From the NCBI GenBank assembly GCA_012735215.1, contig JAAYHX010000023.1, positions 236,384 through 300,383 on the forward strand: DNA of 64,000 bases, given 5' to 3'. Numbering within the stretch: the stretch's first letter is position 1; each line of letters starts with the position of its first letter. The DNA comes from Tissierellia bacterium. GTDB taxonomy: Bacteria; Bacillota; Clostridia; Tissierellales; Tepidimicrobiaceae. This document shows, one piece after another, positions 8,913-18,268 of this stretch. The position numbers were made by a program, and so were the translations under genes. Under the pieces are notes generated by a model. It was given only the letters and a program-made list of their open reading frames with translations. It made no database searches and was not told the origin of the DNA.

Positions 8913-9135
8913 AAATTTATCATATGAGCAAGCATTAAGCGAATTGGAACAAATAGTGGAAGATTTAGAAAAGAATCAACTAACCTTAGAGGAGTCTGTA
9001 AAAAAATTTAAAAGAGGAGTAGAATTATACAATTACTGCAGTAAGATTTTAACCCAAGTGGAAGGGGAAATAAAAATATTACTAAAGGATGATAATGGTA
9101 ACATAGATGAAGAGGAATTTATTGTGGAGGTATGA
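8902..9135 (+). CDS. xseB: Exodeoxyribonuclease VII small subunit
   Basis: Non-catalytic helical subunit that wraps the XseA coiled coil. 77 residues with the diagnostic YEQALSELEQIVEDLEKN and LTLEESVKKFKRGVELYNYC segments. The ATG lies within the end of xseA behind AAAGAGGGG, so the two subunits are translationally coupled. Confidence 0.97.
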   Translation: MKIENLSYEQALSELEQIVEDLEKNQLTLEESVKKFKRGVELYNYCSKILTQVEGEIKILLKDDNGNIDEEEFIVEV

Positions 9136-9137
9136 TT

Positions 9138-10007
9138 ATGAACTTTGAAGAAGAGATGAGATACATTAAAGAAAAGATCGATGAAGAACTTATGCATACT
9201 TTTAAAGACTTCAAGGGCTACCAGGAAAAAATATTTGAATCAATGAAATATAGTTTATTTACAGGAGGTAAAAGAATAAGGCCTATATTGATGCTGAAAG
9301 CTTGTCAAATGTTTAGTGAGGATTATTTAAAATATATCCCCTATGCCCTTGCTATAGAGATGATTCACACTTATTCCCTTATACACGATGATCTACCTGC
9401 TATGGATGATGATGATTTTAGAAGGGGTAGATTGACCAATCACAAAGTTTTTGGAGAGGCAATGGCAATATTAGCCGGAGATGGATTATTGAACTTAGCT
9501 TTTGAAACAATGGCTGATTTTGCTTATAAAGATTCAAAAACTATAGATGAATACAGAAGAAATATATGGGCAATAAATGAGATAGGAAGATACTCAGGAA
9601 TCTTTGGAATGATTGGTGGCCAAGTTGTAGACTTGCTATCTAATGATTTACATATGAATGAAGATATGTTGATCTTTATGTATAAATGTAAGACAGCTGC
9701 TCTTATACAAGCCTCAGTAGTAGCAGGTGCCATTTTAGGCGGCGCAAGTGATGATGAAATTGAAAAAATAAGAAAGTTTGGCCTATACCTTGGATTAGCT
9801 TATCAAATTAGGGACGACCTTTTAGATATAAAAAAAGATACTGAGATTAATAAGGTTACCTATTTATGTTTCAAAAGCACTGATGAGGCTGAAAGAGATG
9901 TAAATGTATTTAGTGAAATGTCTATAGATATACTAAATTCTTTCAGAAATAAGGATGTAGATTTCTTAAAAGAACTGGTGAGTAAGCTGATTAATAGAAA
10001 GTATTAG
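9138..10007 (+). CDS. ispA: Polyprenyl (farnesyl/geranyl) diphosphate synthase
   Basis: Prenyl transferase making farnesyl or geranylgeranyl diphosphate from IPP. 289 residues from the ATG at 9138, 7 bases after GGAGG; the ATG at 9132 is too close. The first aspartate-rich motif is DDLPAMDDDDFRRGR, the GGKRIRP substrate motif lies near residue 45, and the second motif is YQIRDDLLD. The KTTY-like stretch is diverged to NKVTYLCFKSTDEA. In many relatives dxs follows; here a hairpin and tlyA follow instead. Confidence 0.93.
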   Translation: MNFEEEMRYIKEKIDEELMHTFKDFKGYQEKIFESMKYSLFTGGKRIRPILMLKACQMFSEDYLKYIPYALAIEMIHTYSLIHDDLPAMDDDDFRRGRLTNHKVFGEAMAILAGDGLLNLAFETMADFAYKDSKTIDEYRRNIWAINEIGRYSGIFGMIGGQVVDLLSNDLHMNEDMLIFMYKCKTAALIQASVVAGAILGGASDDEIEKIRKFGLYLGLAYQIRDDLLDIKKDTEINKVTYLCFKSTDEAERDVNVFSEMSIDILNSFRNKDVDFLKELVSKLINRKY

Positions 10008-10059
10008 AAAATAAATTTTTATAATGTAATAAATAAGGCAATATTAATAAAATTCTAGC

Positions 10060-10095
10060 AAAGCTGCTGGTAGCATAGAGCTATCAGCTTTATTG
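10060..10095 (+). terminator. Imperfect terminator after ispA
   Basis: AAAGCTG (10060-10066) pairs with CAGCTTT (10085-10091), with an inner TAGC/GCTA pair (10071-10074, 10080-10083), followed by ATTG. It closes the nusB-ispA group and sits where dxs is found in relatives. Confidence 0.5.
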
Positions 10096-10161
10096 TACTA
10101 ACGATGATTAGTAGATATAATAATATTTGAAGATTGCATTATATTGATAAGGAGAGTATAT

Positions 10162-10962
10162 ATGAAGAAGGCTAGAATAGATGTACTTATGTTTGAAAAA
10201 GGTTTGGCTGAGTCAAGAGAGAAGGCAAAGCGCATTGTTATGGAAGGTATAGTTTTTGTTGATGACAAAAAAATAGATAAACCTGGGGAAAAGGTGGATG
10301 TAAATAGTATAATTACTATAAAGAAGGATCCAGTAAAATATGTTAGTAGAGGTGGCTTAAAGCTAGAAAAAGCCATAAGAGTATTCAATATAGACCTAAA
10401 TGACAAGGTTGCATTAGACATAGGCGCCTCAACAGGGGGATTTACAGATTGCATGTTGCAAAATGGAGCAAGTAAGGTTTATGCTGTTGATGTAGGCTAT
10501 GGACAACTTGACTGGAAGCTTAGGAATGATTCAAGGGTTGTAGTAAAGGAAAGGACTAATATCAGGTATGTTACTAATGAAGATATAGGTGAAATGGTAG
10601 ACTTCATTTCAATAGATGTATCCTTTATATCATTAAAACTGGTATTACCTGTTGCAAAAAGCTTAATAAAGAATAAGGGAGAAATTGTGGCATTGGTAAA
10701 ACCTCAGTTTGAAGCAGGTAAGGATAAGGTTGGCAAGAAAGGCCTTATAAGAGACAAAAAAATACACATAGAAGTTATTGAAGAAATAGTTGATTTTTGT
10801 AAAAGCATAGGACTTAGTGCAATAAATTTAGATTTTTCACCTGTAACTGGCTCAACAGGCAATATAGAGTATTTATTACACATATTAAATGATGATAGTA
10901 ATAGTATAAATAAAAGAACAATAGCACAAGTGGTGGAAGATGCCCATGATACTTTGTATTGA
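10162..10962 (+). CDS. tlyA: TlyA family rRNA methyltransferase / hemolysin-like
   Basis: S4-domain plus FtsJ-like SAM methyltransferase; the family 2'-O-methylates rRNA and is annotated as hemolysin A. 266 residues from the ATG at 10162 behind AAGGAGAG; the TTG at 10144 precedes that site. The N-terminal S4 domain (RIDVLMFEKGLAESREKAKR) is followed by KYVSRGGLKLEKA, the SAM motif ALDIGASTGGFTDCML, and VDFISIDVSFISLKLVLP. The neighbours are ispA upstream and recN downstream. Confidence 0.94.
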   Translation: MKKARIDVLMFEKGLAESREKAKRIVMEGIVFVDDKKIDKPGEKVDVNSIITIKKDPVKYVSRGGLKLEKAIRVFNIDLNDKVALDIGASTGGFTDCMLQNGASKVYAVDVGYGQLDWKLRNDSRVVVKERTNIRYVTNEDIGEMVDFISIDVSFISLKLVLPVAKSLIKNKGEIVALVKPQFEAGKDKVGKKGLIRDKKIHIEVIEEIVDFCKSIGLSAINLDFSPVTGSTGNIEYLLHILNDDSNSINKRTIAQVVEDAHDTLY

Positions 10963-11011
10963 TAGAGGTAGTCTTAAATAGATTCTACTTATGTGATATG
11001 GGGGTATATTT

Positions 11012-12712
11012 ATGATAGTTGAGTTAAACATTAATAACTTTGCTATTATTGATGAAGTTAAGATAAGCTTTGAAAAAGGATTTAATGTATTAACAGGTGA
11101 AACAGGTGCTGGTAAGTCTATAATAATTGAAGGAATTAGTATGATTTTAGGACAAAGAGCAAATAGAAGTTTTATTAGATCTGGTGAAGATAAAGCAATA
11201 ATTGAAGGGGTTTTTTATCTTGAAAATGCCACTACAATTAATAAGATTTTGAAAGAATATGGCATAGATACTGATCCGGATAATTATTTGATAATAACCA
11301 GAGAGATATATAGTAATGGTAGAACTGTTTCTAGAGTTAATGGTAGGGTGGTTACATTATCAATTCTAAACAGTATAACTGCAAACTTGGTAGATATACA
11401 TGGACAACATGAACATCAATCTTTATTAGATAGCCGAACTCATATTAAACTAGTAGATAGCTTTGGAAAAGATGAACTGAAGGAATTATTAAAAACTGTT
11501 GATAAGAAGTATAAAAAATTACAAGAAGAAAAAAGTAAATTAAGAGAATTATCCCAGAATGTAGACAACTTAGAAAGAGAAATAGACTTATTGCAATATC
11601 AATTAAATGACATTGACTCTGCTAACCTGTTAGAATTAGATGAAAATGAAATTATGTTAGAATATGAAAAACTTAATAATATTAAAGACATAGCATTTAG
11701 TCTAGGACAAGTTCTCGATCTATTAAATGGTGATGGTTATAATAGTTACTCTATTATTAGCAGCTTGGGCAAATGTCAACAGAATTTAATTAATATTGAA
11801 AAATATGATGAAATTTTAAGAGGATACAATAGCACAATAGAATCTATGGAGTATGAATTACAAGATTTATACAGGAGTATCAAAAATTACATGGATAATT
11901 TAGAGTTAGATGAAGAAAGGCTTATGATTCTTGAGGAACAGATTGATTTAATAAATAGCCTAAAGAGAAAATACGGAAATACAGTGGAGGACATAATAGA
12001 ATATAGAAATTCCATAGAATACAAGCTCAACAGCTTACTTAACAATGAAAAAACTATTGAAGAAACTAAAAATAGAATAGCTACATTGGAGAGAGAATTG
12101 ACTCAAGATTGCAAGAGATTAACTGAACTCAGAAAAGAAATAAGTAAAAAATTAGAATCGGATATAACAGAGGAACTGAAAGAACTTAATATGAAAAATA
12201 TTTTATTTAAAATATCTTTTGATAGGCATGATTATTTTACATCAGAAGGTTTAGATAGGATAGAATTTCTTATTTCAACAAATAAAGGAGAGGAATTAAA
12301 GCCATTAAGTAAAATTATATCTGGTGGAGAAATGTCTAGAATAATGTTAGCTTTCAAGAAGATATTGTCTAAATACGACAGGATTTCTACCTTAATATTT
12401 GATGAGATAGATACAGGAATAAGTGGAAGAACAGCCCAGATAGTAGGTGAAAAGATCAAAGCAATATCAAAAAATCATCAGGTAATTTGTATATCCCATT
12501 TACCACAGATTGCTGCCCTTGCAGATGTCCATTTTGAAATTTCAAAAAAGGCTTTTAAAGATAAAACTAAAGTGTGTGTAAAAAAATTGGATTATAATGA
12601 AAGAATTGAAGAGTTATCCAGATTGCTAGGTGGCGTTAATTTAACAGATACTACTAAACAACATGCGAAAGAAATGCTTGATATGTCCAAAAGCTTAAGT
12701 CAAAATATATGA
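11012..12712 (+). CDS. recN: DNA repair protein RecN
   Basis: SMC-like ATPase acting early in double-strand break repair. 566 residues: N-terminal ATPase lobe with Walker A GETGAGKSII (about residues 30-39), the RecN-specific LVDIHGQHEHQSLLD, a central coiled coil (about residues 150-370), then the signature SGGEMSRIMLAFK, Walker B TLIFDEIDTGISG and CISHLPQIAALAD. The neighbourhood tlyA-recN-spoIVB is canonical except that nadK and argR are missing between tlyA and recN. Confidence 0.97.
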   Translation: MIVELNINNFAIIDEVKISFEKGFNVLTGETGAGKSIIIEGISMILGQRANRSFIRSGEDKAIIEGVFYLENATTINKILKEYGIDTDPDNYLIITREIYSNGRTVSRVNGRVVTLSILNSITANLVDIHGQHEHQSLLDSRTHIKLVDSFGKDELKELLKTVDKKYKKLQEEKSKLRELSQNVDNLEREIDLLQYQLNDIDSANLLELDENEIMLEYEKLNNIKDIAFSLGQVLDLLNGDGYNSYSIISSLGKCQQNLINIEKYDEILRGYNSTIESMEYELQDLYRSIKNYMDNLELDEERLMILEEQIDLINSLKRKYGNTVEDIIEYRNSIEYKLNSLLNNEKTIEETKNRIATLERELTQDCKRLTELRKEISKKLESDITEELKELNMKNILFKISFDRHDYFTSEGLDRIEFLISTNKGEELKPLSKIISGGEMSRIMLAFKKILSKYDRISTLIFDEIDTGISGRTAQIVGEKIKAISKNHQVICISHLPQIAALADVHFEISKKAFKDKTKVCVKKLDYNERIEELSRLLGGVNLTDTTKQHAKEMLDMSKSLSQNI

Positions 12713-12746
12713 ATAAATAGATTATAATTACATAAAAATTGGCAAT

Positions 12747-12790
12747 AAAAGGCTTTATGAATTTATCTAACATAGAGCCTTTTTGTTTTG
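12747..12790 (+). terminator. Rho-independent terminator after recN
   Basis: AAAAGGCTTTATG (12747-12759) pairs with CATAGAGCCTTTT (12771-12784) with one mismatch, followed by a T-rich run. The remaining bases up to spoIVB contain no gene. Confidence 0.85.
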
Positions 12791-12934
12791 TTTTTTTTGT
12801 CAGTATATAAGTTAGTTGACATTATAAATAATTATTTAAAGTATAAATAAGACTAAAAAAGGCTAAATTATATTTACGCAAAATATATTTGGAGGTGAAT
12901 TAATTAGAGGAATAATTGGAGGAGTGATTTAAAT

Positions 12935-14209
12935 TTGAATAAATCAAAATCTTATTCAAGGCTATTTTCCTTGTTGTTGATTATCTTTAGCTTTTTTTAT
13001 GTATTACAAGTTGTTAATATTCTCTATTATCCTAATGAGATAAAAATAGCTAAAGGTGAGAATAAAAGCATTAATATATTATTTCCTTTTTATTTAAGTG
13101 TATCCGATAGTGAAGATGTTGTTGTACAATCAGCTTATAATAGCGATTCCAACACCAGCTTAAAAAGAACTTATAAAATAGATGGTTTAGATTCAGGTGA
13201 AGTAGAATTTCAGTTAAAATTACTGGGATTAATACCGGTAAAAAAGTTCGAAGTAAATGTTGTAGACAGGCCAGAGTTAGTACCTGGAGGAAATGCCATT
13301 GGAGTAAAACTAAACACAAAAGGTGTACTTGTAGTGGCTGTTACTGATGTAATTGGTATAGACGGTCAAAGATATAATCCAGCAAAAGATGCTGGAATCA
13401 AGCCAGGGGATAGTATATTAAAAATTAATGATGTAGAAGTAAAGGATGCTCAGCATGTGGTTAAGCTGCTAAATCAATTTAAGGATCAGACAATAAGGAT
13501 TGAAATAGATAGAAATAATATAAAGTATGAAATAGAAACAAGTCCAGTTAAGAGTATGCAGGATAATTGCTATAGGTTAGGTATATGGGTTAGAGATAAA
13601 ACAGCAGGGATAGGAACTTTAACCTTCTATGACAAAAATAGTAAGATATTTGGGGCTTTAGGGCATGGTATAACAGATATGGACACTGGACATCTATTAA
13701 ATGCAAAATATGGCAAGATAATCAATGCAAAAATATCAAATATTGAACAGGGCAAAAAAGGTAGCCCTGGAGAAATAAAGGGAATGTTTTACGAAACAGA
13801 AATGGAACTGGGAGAAATTATAAACAATTCTCAATACGGAATTTTTGGAATCTTGACTGATGAATTTGTCAACTTAAATGATGGCAAACCTATTCCAATA
13901 GGATTTAAAGAAGAAGTAAAGAAGGGAAAAGCTTATATTTTAGCAACTGTAAAAGACAATAAGGTAGAAAAGTTTGATATTGAAATTACTGATGTTCAGT
14001 ATCAAGAAAAGCCAGAACAAAAGAGTATGACCATTAAAGTTACAGATAAAAGACTTTTAGAAAAAACTGGTGGTATAGTCCAAGGAATGAGTGGTAGTCC
14101 AATAATTCAAGATGGTAAATTAATAGGAGCAGTTACTCATGTTTTTGTGAACGATCCAACTAAAGGTTACGGTGTATTCATAGAATGGATGCTAGAACAG
14201 ATCAAATAA
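12935..14209 (+). CDS. spoIVB: SpoIVB serine peptidase
   Basis: Forespore-secreted S55 family serine protease that triggers pro-sigma-K processing. 424 residues from a TTG start behind GGAGGAGTG. An N-terminal transmembrane or signal helix (about residues 10-27) is followed by a PDZ domain (about 140-205, with DAGIKPGDSILKINDVEV), then the peptidase with its histidine in GALGHGITDMDTG and its serine in VQGMSGSPIIQDGKLIGAVTH. The gene directly precedes spo0A, as in nearly all spore formers. Confidence 0.97.
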   Translation: MNKSKSYSRLFSLLLIIFSFFYVLQVVNILYYPNEIKIAKGENKSINILFPFYLSVSDSEDVVVQSAYNSDSNTSLKRTYKIDGLDSGEVEFQLKLLGLIPVKKFEVNVVDRPELVPGGNAIGVKLNTKGVLVVAVTDVIGIDGQRYNPAKDAGIKPGDSILKINDVEVKDAQHVVKLLNQFKDQTIRIEIDRNNIKYEIETSPVKSMQDNCYRLGIWVRDKTAGIGTLTFYDKNSKIFGALGHGITDMDTGHLLNAKYGKIINAKISNIEQGKKGSPGEIKGMFYETEMELGEIINNSQYGIFGILTDEFVNLNDGKPIPIGFKEEVKKGKAYILATVKDNKVEKFDIEITDVQYQEKPEQKSMTIKVTDKRLLEKTGGIVQGMSGSPIIQDGKLIGAVTHVFVNDPTKGYGVFIEWMLEQIK

Positions 14210-14214
14210 TGAAG

Positions 14215-14245
14215 AAAATGATAGGCCTGTGCCTATCATTTTCTT
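14215..14245 (+). terminator. Terminator after spoIVB
   Basis: A perfect 12-bp stem (14215-14226 with 14231-14242) with a CTGT loop, containing ATGATAGGC and GCCTATCAT and followed by TTCTT. The stem ends A-rich on the left and T-rich on the right, so it could act in either direction. It separates spoIVB from the spo0A promoter. Confidence 0.9.
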
Positions 14246-14275
14246 AGAAAAATTTTTAACATATTTATAAAATAG

Positions 14276-14302
14276 GAAGGATATTTAAATCCTATGTCGA
14301 AT
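14276..14302 (+). promoter_or_regulatory. Sigma-H-like promoter with overlapping 0A box, upstream of spo0A
   Basis: GAAGGATAT (14276-14284) matches the sigma-H -35 pattern RNAGGAWWW and GTCGAAT (14296-14302) matches the -10 pattern RNNGAAT, with an 11-base spacer. TGTCGAA (14295-14301), a match to the Spo0A binding consensus TGNCGAA, overlaps the -10. This mirrors the sporulation promoter of spo0A in Bacillus subtilis and implies autoregulation. Assignment rests on consensus matching only. Confidence 0.7.
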
Positions 14303-14342
14303 AAAAAGTTAAGGAAAAAAAGGTAACAGGGGGTAATAGAAA

Positions 14343-15170
14343 TTGAAGAAAAAGAAAGTATTAATTGCAGATGATAATCGCGAATTTTGCGAGATTCTCA
14401 GCAAATTTCTATTAAAAGAGGGGGATTTTGAGGTCGTCGGCATGGCTAAGGATGGAATGGATGCCTTAGATAAGATTAGAGAGAAAAATCCAGATATTTT
14501 AATATTAGATATTATAATGCCACATTTAGATGGCTTAGGGGTATTAGAATCTTTACATAAACTTGATTTAGAGAAAACTCCAAAAATAATTATTTTGTCA
14601 GCAGTAGGACAAGATAAAATTACTCAAAAGGCAATTAATTTAGGGGCAGATTACTATATAGTTAAGCCCTTCGATTTTAAAACATTTATAAAAAGGCTTA
14701 AGCAGATTATAGGAACGGAAGGCGAAAAGGGAAGTAAAGAGTCTAAAGAATATATTCAAATTGCCGAAGTAGTGAATACAACATCTTCTGATTCCACAAA
14801 GAGCCTAGAAGCAAAAATTACAAATATAATACATGAAATTGGAGTACCAGCTCATATCAAAGGATATCTTTACTTGAGAGAGGCTATTCTAATGGTTATT
14901 CAAAACATTGATTTACTAGGTGCAGTTACAAAGGAACTATACCCAGGAATAGCAAGTAAATATAATACTACACCAAGCAGAGTGGAAAGGGCTATTAGAC
15001 ATGCAATCGAAGTAGCTTGGACAAGAGGCAAAATTGATACTATAGATAAGATATTTGGCTATACTGTTAACAATAATAAGGGTAAACCTACCAATAGTGA
15101 ATTTATTGCAATGGTTGCTGACAAGCTAAGATTAGAAATGGAAATGATGGAGGAAAGTGTGCTTAGCTAA
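14343..15170 (+). CDS. spo0A: Sporulation master regulator Spo0A
   Basis: Response regulator that starts sporulation when phosphorylated. 275 residues from a TTG start behind an AGGGGGTAA site. The receiver domain carries the acidic pair in LIADDNREF, the phospho-acceptor aspartate in [14 protein letters not shown], and the conserved lysine in YIVKPFDF. The C-terminal Spo0A DNA-binding domain has the recognition region [22 protein letters not shown] sigma-H-like promoter and a 0A box lie upstream, a terminator downstream. Confidence 0.98.
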   Translation: MKKKKVLIADDNREFCEILSKFLLKEGDFEVVGMAKDGMDALDKIREKNPDILILDIIMPHLDGLGVLESLHKLDLEKTPKIIILSAVGQDKITQKAINLGADYYIVKPFDFKTFIKRLKQIIGTEGEKGSKESKEYIQIAEVVNTTSSDSTKSLEAKITNIIHEIGVPAHIKGYLYLREAILMVIQNIDLLGAVTKELYPGIASKYNTTPSRVERAIRHAIEVAWTRGKIDTIDKIFGYTVNNNKGKPTNSEFIAMVADKLRLEMEMMEESVLS

Positions 15171-15236
15171 TTAATGATTGTAGAAGGAGTTGTCATTGTC
15201 TGATACATTTAATATAATTTGTATATCTAAAAATAG

Positions 15237-15284
15237 CGACTCTTTTATTTAGTCATATAAGTTAAGTAAAAGAGTCGTTTTAAT
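15237..15284 (+). terminator. Terminator after spo0A
   Basis: CGACTCTTTTA (15237-15247) pairs perfectly with TAAAAGAGTCG (15267-15277), followed by TTTTAAT. The rest of the 372-base gap (15171-15542) is very AT-rich; a TATAAT at 15480-15485, 58 bases before steA, is a possible -10 without a convincing -35. No ORF is visible in the gap. Confidence 0.85.
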
Positions 15285-15542
15285 ATGTGTAGAAAACAGC
15301 AATAGAAACATTATAATGTAGTCAATATACAATCATAACAAGCACTGCATAAATAATGATAAGATATAGAAATAGCAATAAACTTTAATTATGTGATAAT
15401 TAAACAAGCAAACTCAAATTTTACTTATATATTGCCTTTACAAAATATTATTTGTTATATATTTGTTATGATATTATGTTATAATAAGTCCGAAGACTAT
15501 TAGAAAGACAAATAATAAATATGGCTTAGTCGGAGGAATGTT

Positions 15543-16661
15543 ATGTATCTAAAAGGAATTGTTAAAAAGGATCTAAAAACCAAGAAGCTGACTGAAAGGT
15601 TAAATCCTGGAGATATTGCGCTGATAAACCATAAGGATTTAGATGAAATAGCAGCTATGTCTCTTGTTGAAAAAAAAGTGAAATGTATAATCAATGTGAG
15701 CGATACCATAAGTGGAAAATACCCTAATCAAGGACCTTCAGTTTTAATTAATGCTAATATTCCTATATTTGAAGCTGATGAGATCCTGTTTGAAAATATC
15801 GAAGAAGGTCAAAATATAGAAATAAAGGATACTGATATAATAGTCAATAGCCAAGTAGTAGGACAATGTAAACTATTAGATGAAGCTAGAATTAAGGAAT
15901 TATTAGAAATTGGTTATGATAATTTAGAAGAAGAGTTAGAAAGATTCATTGAAAATACACTTAATTATGCCAAAAAGGAAAAGAGCCTTGTTACAGGTAA
16001 AATCTCCGTTCCTAAAACCAAGGTTAATATAAAGAATAAGCATGTATTAGTTGTAGTAAGAGGTAAGGATTATAAGGCGGATTTAGAAGCCATAAAACCA
16101 TACATTGAAGAAGTCAAACCAGTACTTATTGGAGTGGACGGAGGAGGAGACGCCTTACTTGACTTTGGACTTGTGCCTGATATATTAGTAGGAGATATGG
16201 ATAGTGTTTCTGACGAATGTTTGAAACAAGCTAAGGAGATAGTGGTCCATGCTTATCCTGATGGTAGGGCGCCTGGGTTAGAAAGAGTAAAGAGTCTAGG
16301 AATAGAAGCTAAAGTTTTTCCTGCGCCTGGTACAAGTGAAGATATAGCACTACTACTTGCTTATGACAATAAAGCAGATTTAATAGTTGCAGTGGGGACC
16401 CACTCTAATATGATTGATTTTTTGGAAAAAGGTAGAAAAGGAATGGCTAGTACCTTTTTAGTAAGGCTAAAAGTTGGACCTAAGCTTGTAGATGCAAAGG
16501 GTGTAAACAAGTTGTATAACAGTAGCTTTAAGTTAAAGTATGTTATTGGAATAGTGATTGCAGCCTTAATACCTATTCTTATTATTACATTAAGACATCC
16601 ATTATTAAAGGATCTTCTACTGCTTATAAAGATTAGAATTAGACTTCTGTTAGGATTGTAA
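15543..16661 (+). CDS. steA: SteA-like cytokinetic ring protein
   Basis: 372-residue protein of the SteA family, related in its middle to thiamin pyrophosphokinase (VDGGGDALLDFGLVPDILVGDMDSVSDE at about residues 200-227; the family has often been mis-annotated as that enzyme). A C-terminal hydrophobic helix (about residues 338-356) anchors it in the membrane. In Corynebacterium, SteA and SteB act together at the division site; here a SteB-like gene follows after 14 bases. Role in this organism (septum or envelope assembly) is inferred from that pairing. Confidence 0.82.
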   Translation: MYLKGIVKKDLKTKKLTERLNPGDIALINHKDLDEIAAMSLVEKKVKCIINVSDTISGKYPNQGPSVLINANIPIFEADEILFENIEEGQNIEIKDTDIIVNSQVVGQCKLLDEARIKELLEIGYDNLEEELERFIENTLNYAKKEKSLVTGKISVPKTKVNIKNKHVLVVVRGKDYKADLEAIKPYIEEVKPVLIGVDGGGDALLDFGLVPDILVGDMDSVSDECLKQAKEIVVHAYPDGRAPGLERVKSLGIEAKVFPAPGTSEDIALLLAYDNKADLIVAVGTHSNMIDFLEKGRKGMASTFLVRLKVGPKLVDAKGVNKLYNSSFKLKYVIGIVIAALIPILIITLRHPLLKDLLLLIKIRIRLLLGL

Positions 16662-16675
16662 AAGGAGGAATTATA

Positions 16676-17551
16676 TTGATACCAAATATAAAATTCTACG
16701 TTATATCAATTGCTGCTATTTTTGCTGCCTTAGGAGTTGGCATTTTTGTTGGGTTTTTATTGGATGCACAGGATTTTATAATAGATCAAAGGCAAGATAT
16801 TGTATCTGAGATTGAAGAGAGATTTGATTACCTAAGTGAAGAGAATAAGGAGCTTAAAGAAGCTTTAGAATTAGAAAATGATGAGAAAGAAATGTATAAG
16901 GATTTCATTGATTCTACATACAGAGAAATAATAAGAGATAAATTGGCTGGTATTAATGTGGCAATTATTGAAACTAACAATGATTATGTATATTCAGGAA
17001 TTGGGCAAGTGTTGGAAGTGGCAGGTGCCAATGTTATTAATCTAACAACAATAATGGACAAATTTATGAATGATGAGTTACTGTATAGTTTATATGATGA
17101 GCTAGGATTGACCTTAGAGGATTCAGCTAATGTGATTGAAGATGCAGCAGAAAGGTTAACTGAAACGATTATTAAAGGAGAAGTAAATGATTTATTATTA
17201 AAGTTAGATGATAGAGGCTTTATAAATTTAGTAGGTCCTGTTAACAAATCTTTGGATTGTATCATTATTGCTGGTGGAAGCATGGTTGATCCAGGAGATA
17301 AAATTAATTTACTGGATAAAACCATTATAAATGTTTGTAAAAATAATTCAATTTCAGTAATAGGGATAGAAAAACTAGAATCAAATTACTCCTATATGGA
17401 ATTCTATAAGAATCTTGGAATTACAACTATAGACAATATTGATACAACTATTGGTAAAGTTTCACTAATCCTAGCCATGGATAATAGACCAGGACATTAT
17501 GGAGTAAAGAAAACAGCTGAAGATTTTATACCCAATTTAAATGTGCAGTAG
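16676..17551 (+). CDS. steB: SteB/MctB-like membrane protein
   Basis: 291-residue protein of the MctB/DUF3186 group (annotated copper transporter in mycobacteria, SteB in Corynebacterium). One N-terminal transmembrane helix (about residues 6-27) is followed by a coiled coil (about 35-75) and an extracellular domain. The TTG start sits behind AAAGGAGGA. Adjacency to steA supports a division-site role over metal transport; the sequence shows no obvious metal motif. Confidence 0.78.
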   Translation: MIPNIKFYVISIAAIFAALGVGIFVGFLLDAQDFIIDQRQDIVSEIEERFDYLSEENKELKEALELENDEKEMYKDFIDSTYREIIRDKLAGINVAIIETNNDYVYSGIGQVLEVAGANVINLTTIMDKFMNDELLYSLYDELGLTLEDSANVIEDAAERLTETIIKGEVNDLLLKLDDRGFINLVGPVNKSLDCIIIAGGSMVDPGDKINLLDKTIINVCKNNSISVIGIEKLESNYSYMEFYKNLGITTIDNIDTTIGKVSLILAMDNRPGHYGVKKTAEDFIPNLNVQ

Positions 17552-17574
17552 GTTTGACCAAAGGAGTGATCAGG

Positions 17575-18264
17575 GTGATAAAAGGAAAAGTAATAATAAT
17601 AATACCAGCATATAATGAAGGGGATGTTATAGAATACACAATAGAAGGGCTGAAAAAGATAGACTCAATTGATAAAATAGTAGTTGTAGATGATGGTTCT
17701 ACTGATAATACATCAGTAGTTGCTGAAAATACAGGAGCTGTTGTTATTTCTCTCAAAGAAAACAGAGGTAAAGGCTATGCCATGAAGAAGGGGCTAGAAG
17801 AAATAGATGGTGATATTATTGGATTTATTGATGGAGATGTAGGAATAACAAGCTCTGAAGTTGTTAAACTTATAGAACCTGTCATCAATGATGAAGTGGA
17901 TTTTACTATTGCAAAATTCCCAAGTGCATCAAAAAATACAAATGTAAAAGGAGGATTTGGCTTAGTTAAAAGACTTGCTTATAAGGGTGTACATTTTTAT
18001 ACTGGAGAAGAGATGGAAACATCTTTGTCAGGACAAAGGGTTTATAAGAAAGAGGTTCTTGATAATATAGAATATATACCAACTAATTATGGCATTGAGG
18101 TTGCTATGACAGTCCAAGCAATAAACAAGGGGTACACCTTTAAAGAGGTACCTGTAAATATGAAGCATAGATATACTGATAGATCTTTTAAGGGATTTAA
18201 GCATAGAGGAAAACAATTTATTCAAATATTAATGACATTAATTAAATTATATTTCAGAAGGTGA
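17575..18264 (+). CDS. Family 2 glycosyltransferase
   Basis: GT-A fold transferase, 229 residues from the GTG at 17575, 8 bases after AAGGAGTG; the TTG at 17554 precedes that site. The nucleotide-sugar motifs VIIIIPAYNEGDVIEYTI, VVVDDGSTDNTS and GFIDGDVGIT are clear, with a QRVYKKEVL acceptor segment. There are no transmembrane helices, in contrast to many polyprenyl-phosphate glycosyltransferases. It sits between steB and a MraY-like gene, so a cell envelope glycan is the likely product; substrate unknown. Confidence 0.85.
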   Translation: MIKGKVIIIIPAYNEGDVIEYTIEGLKKIDSIDKIVVVDDGSTDNTSVVAENTGAVVISLKENRGKGYAMKKGLEEIDGDIIGFIDGDVGITSSEVVKLIEPVINDEVDFTIAKFPSASKNTNVKGGFGLVKRLAYKGVHFYTGEEMETSLSGQRVYKKEVLDNIEYIPTNYGIEVAMTVQAINKGYTFKEVPVNMKHRYTDRSFKGFKHRGKQFIQILMTLIKLYFRR

Positions 18265-18268
18265 AGAT

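Noticed and set aside
15543..16661. Thiamin pyrophosphokinase
   Set aside because: Only the central segment is similar; the length, C-terminal membrane helix and steB neighbour identify SteA.
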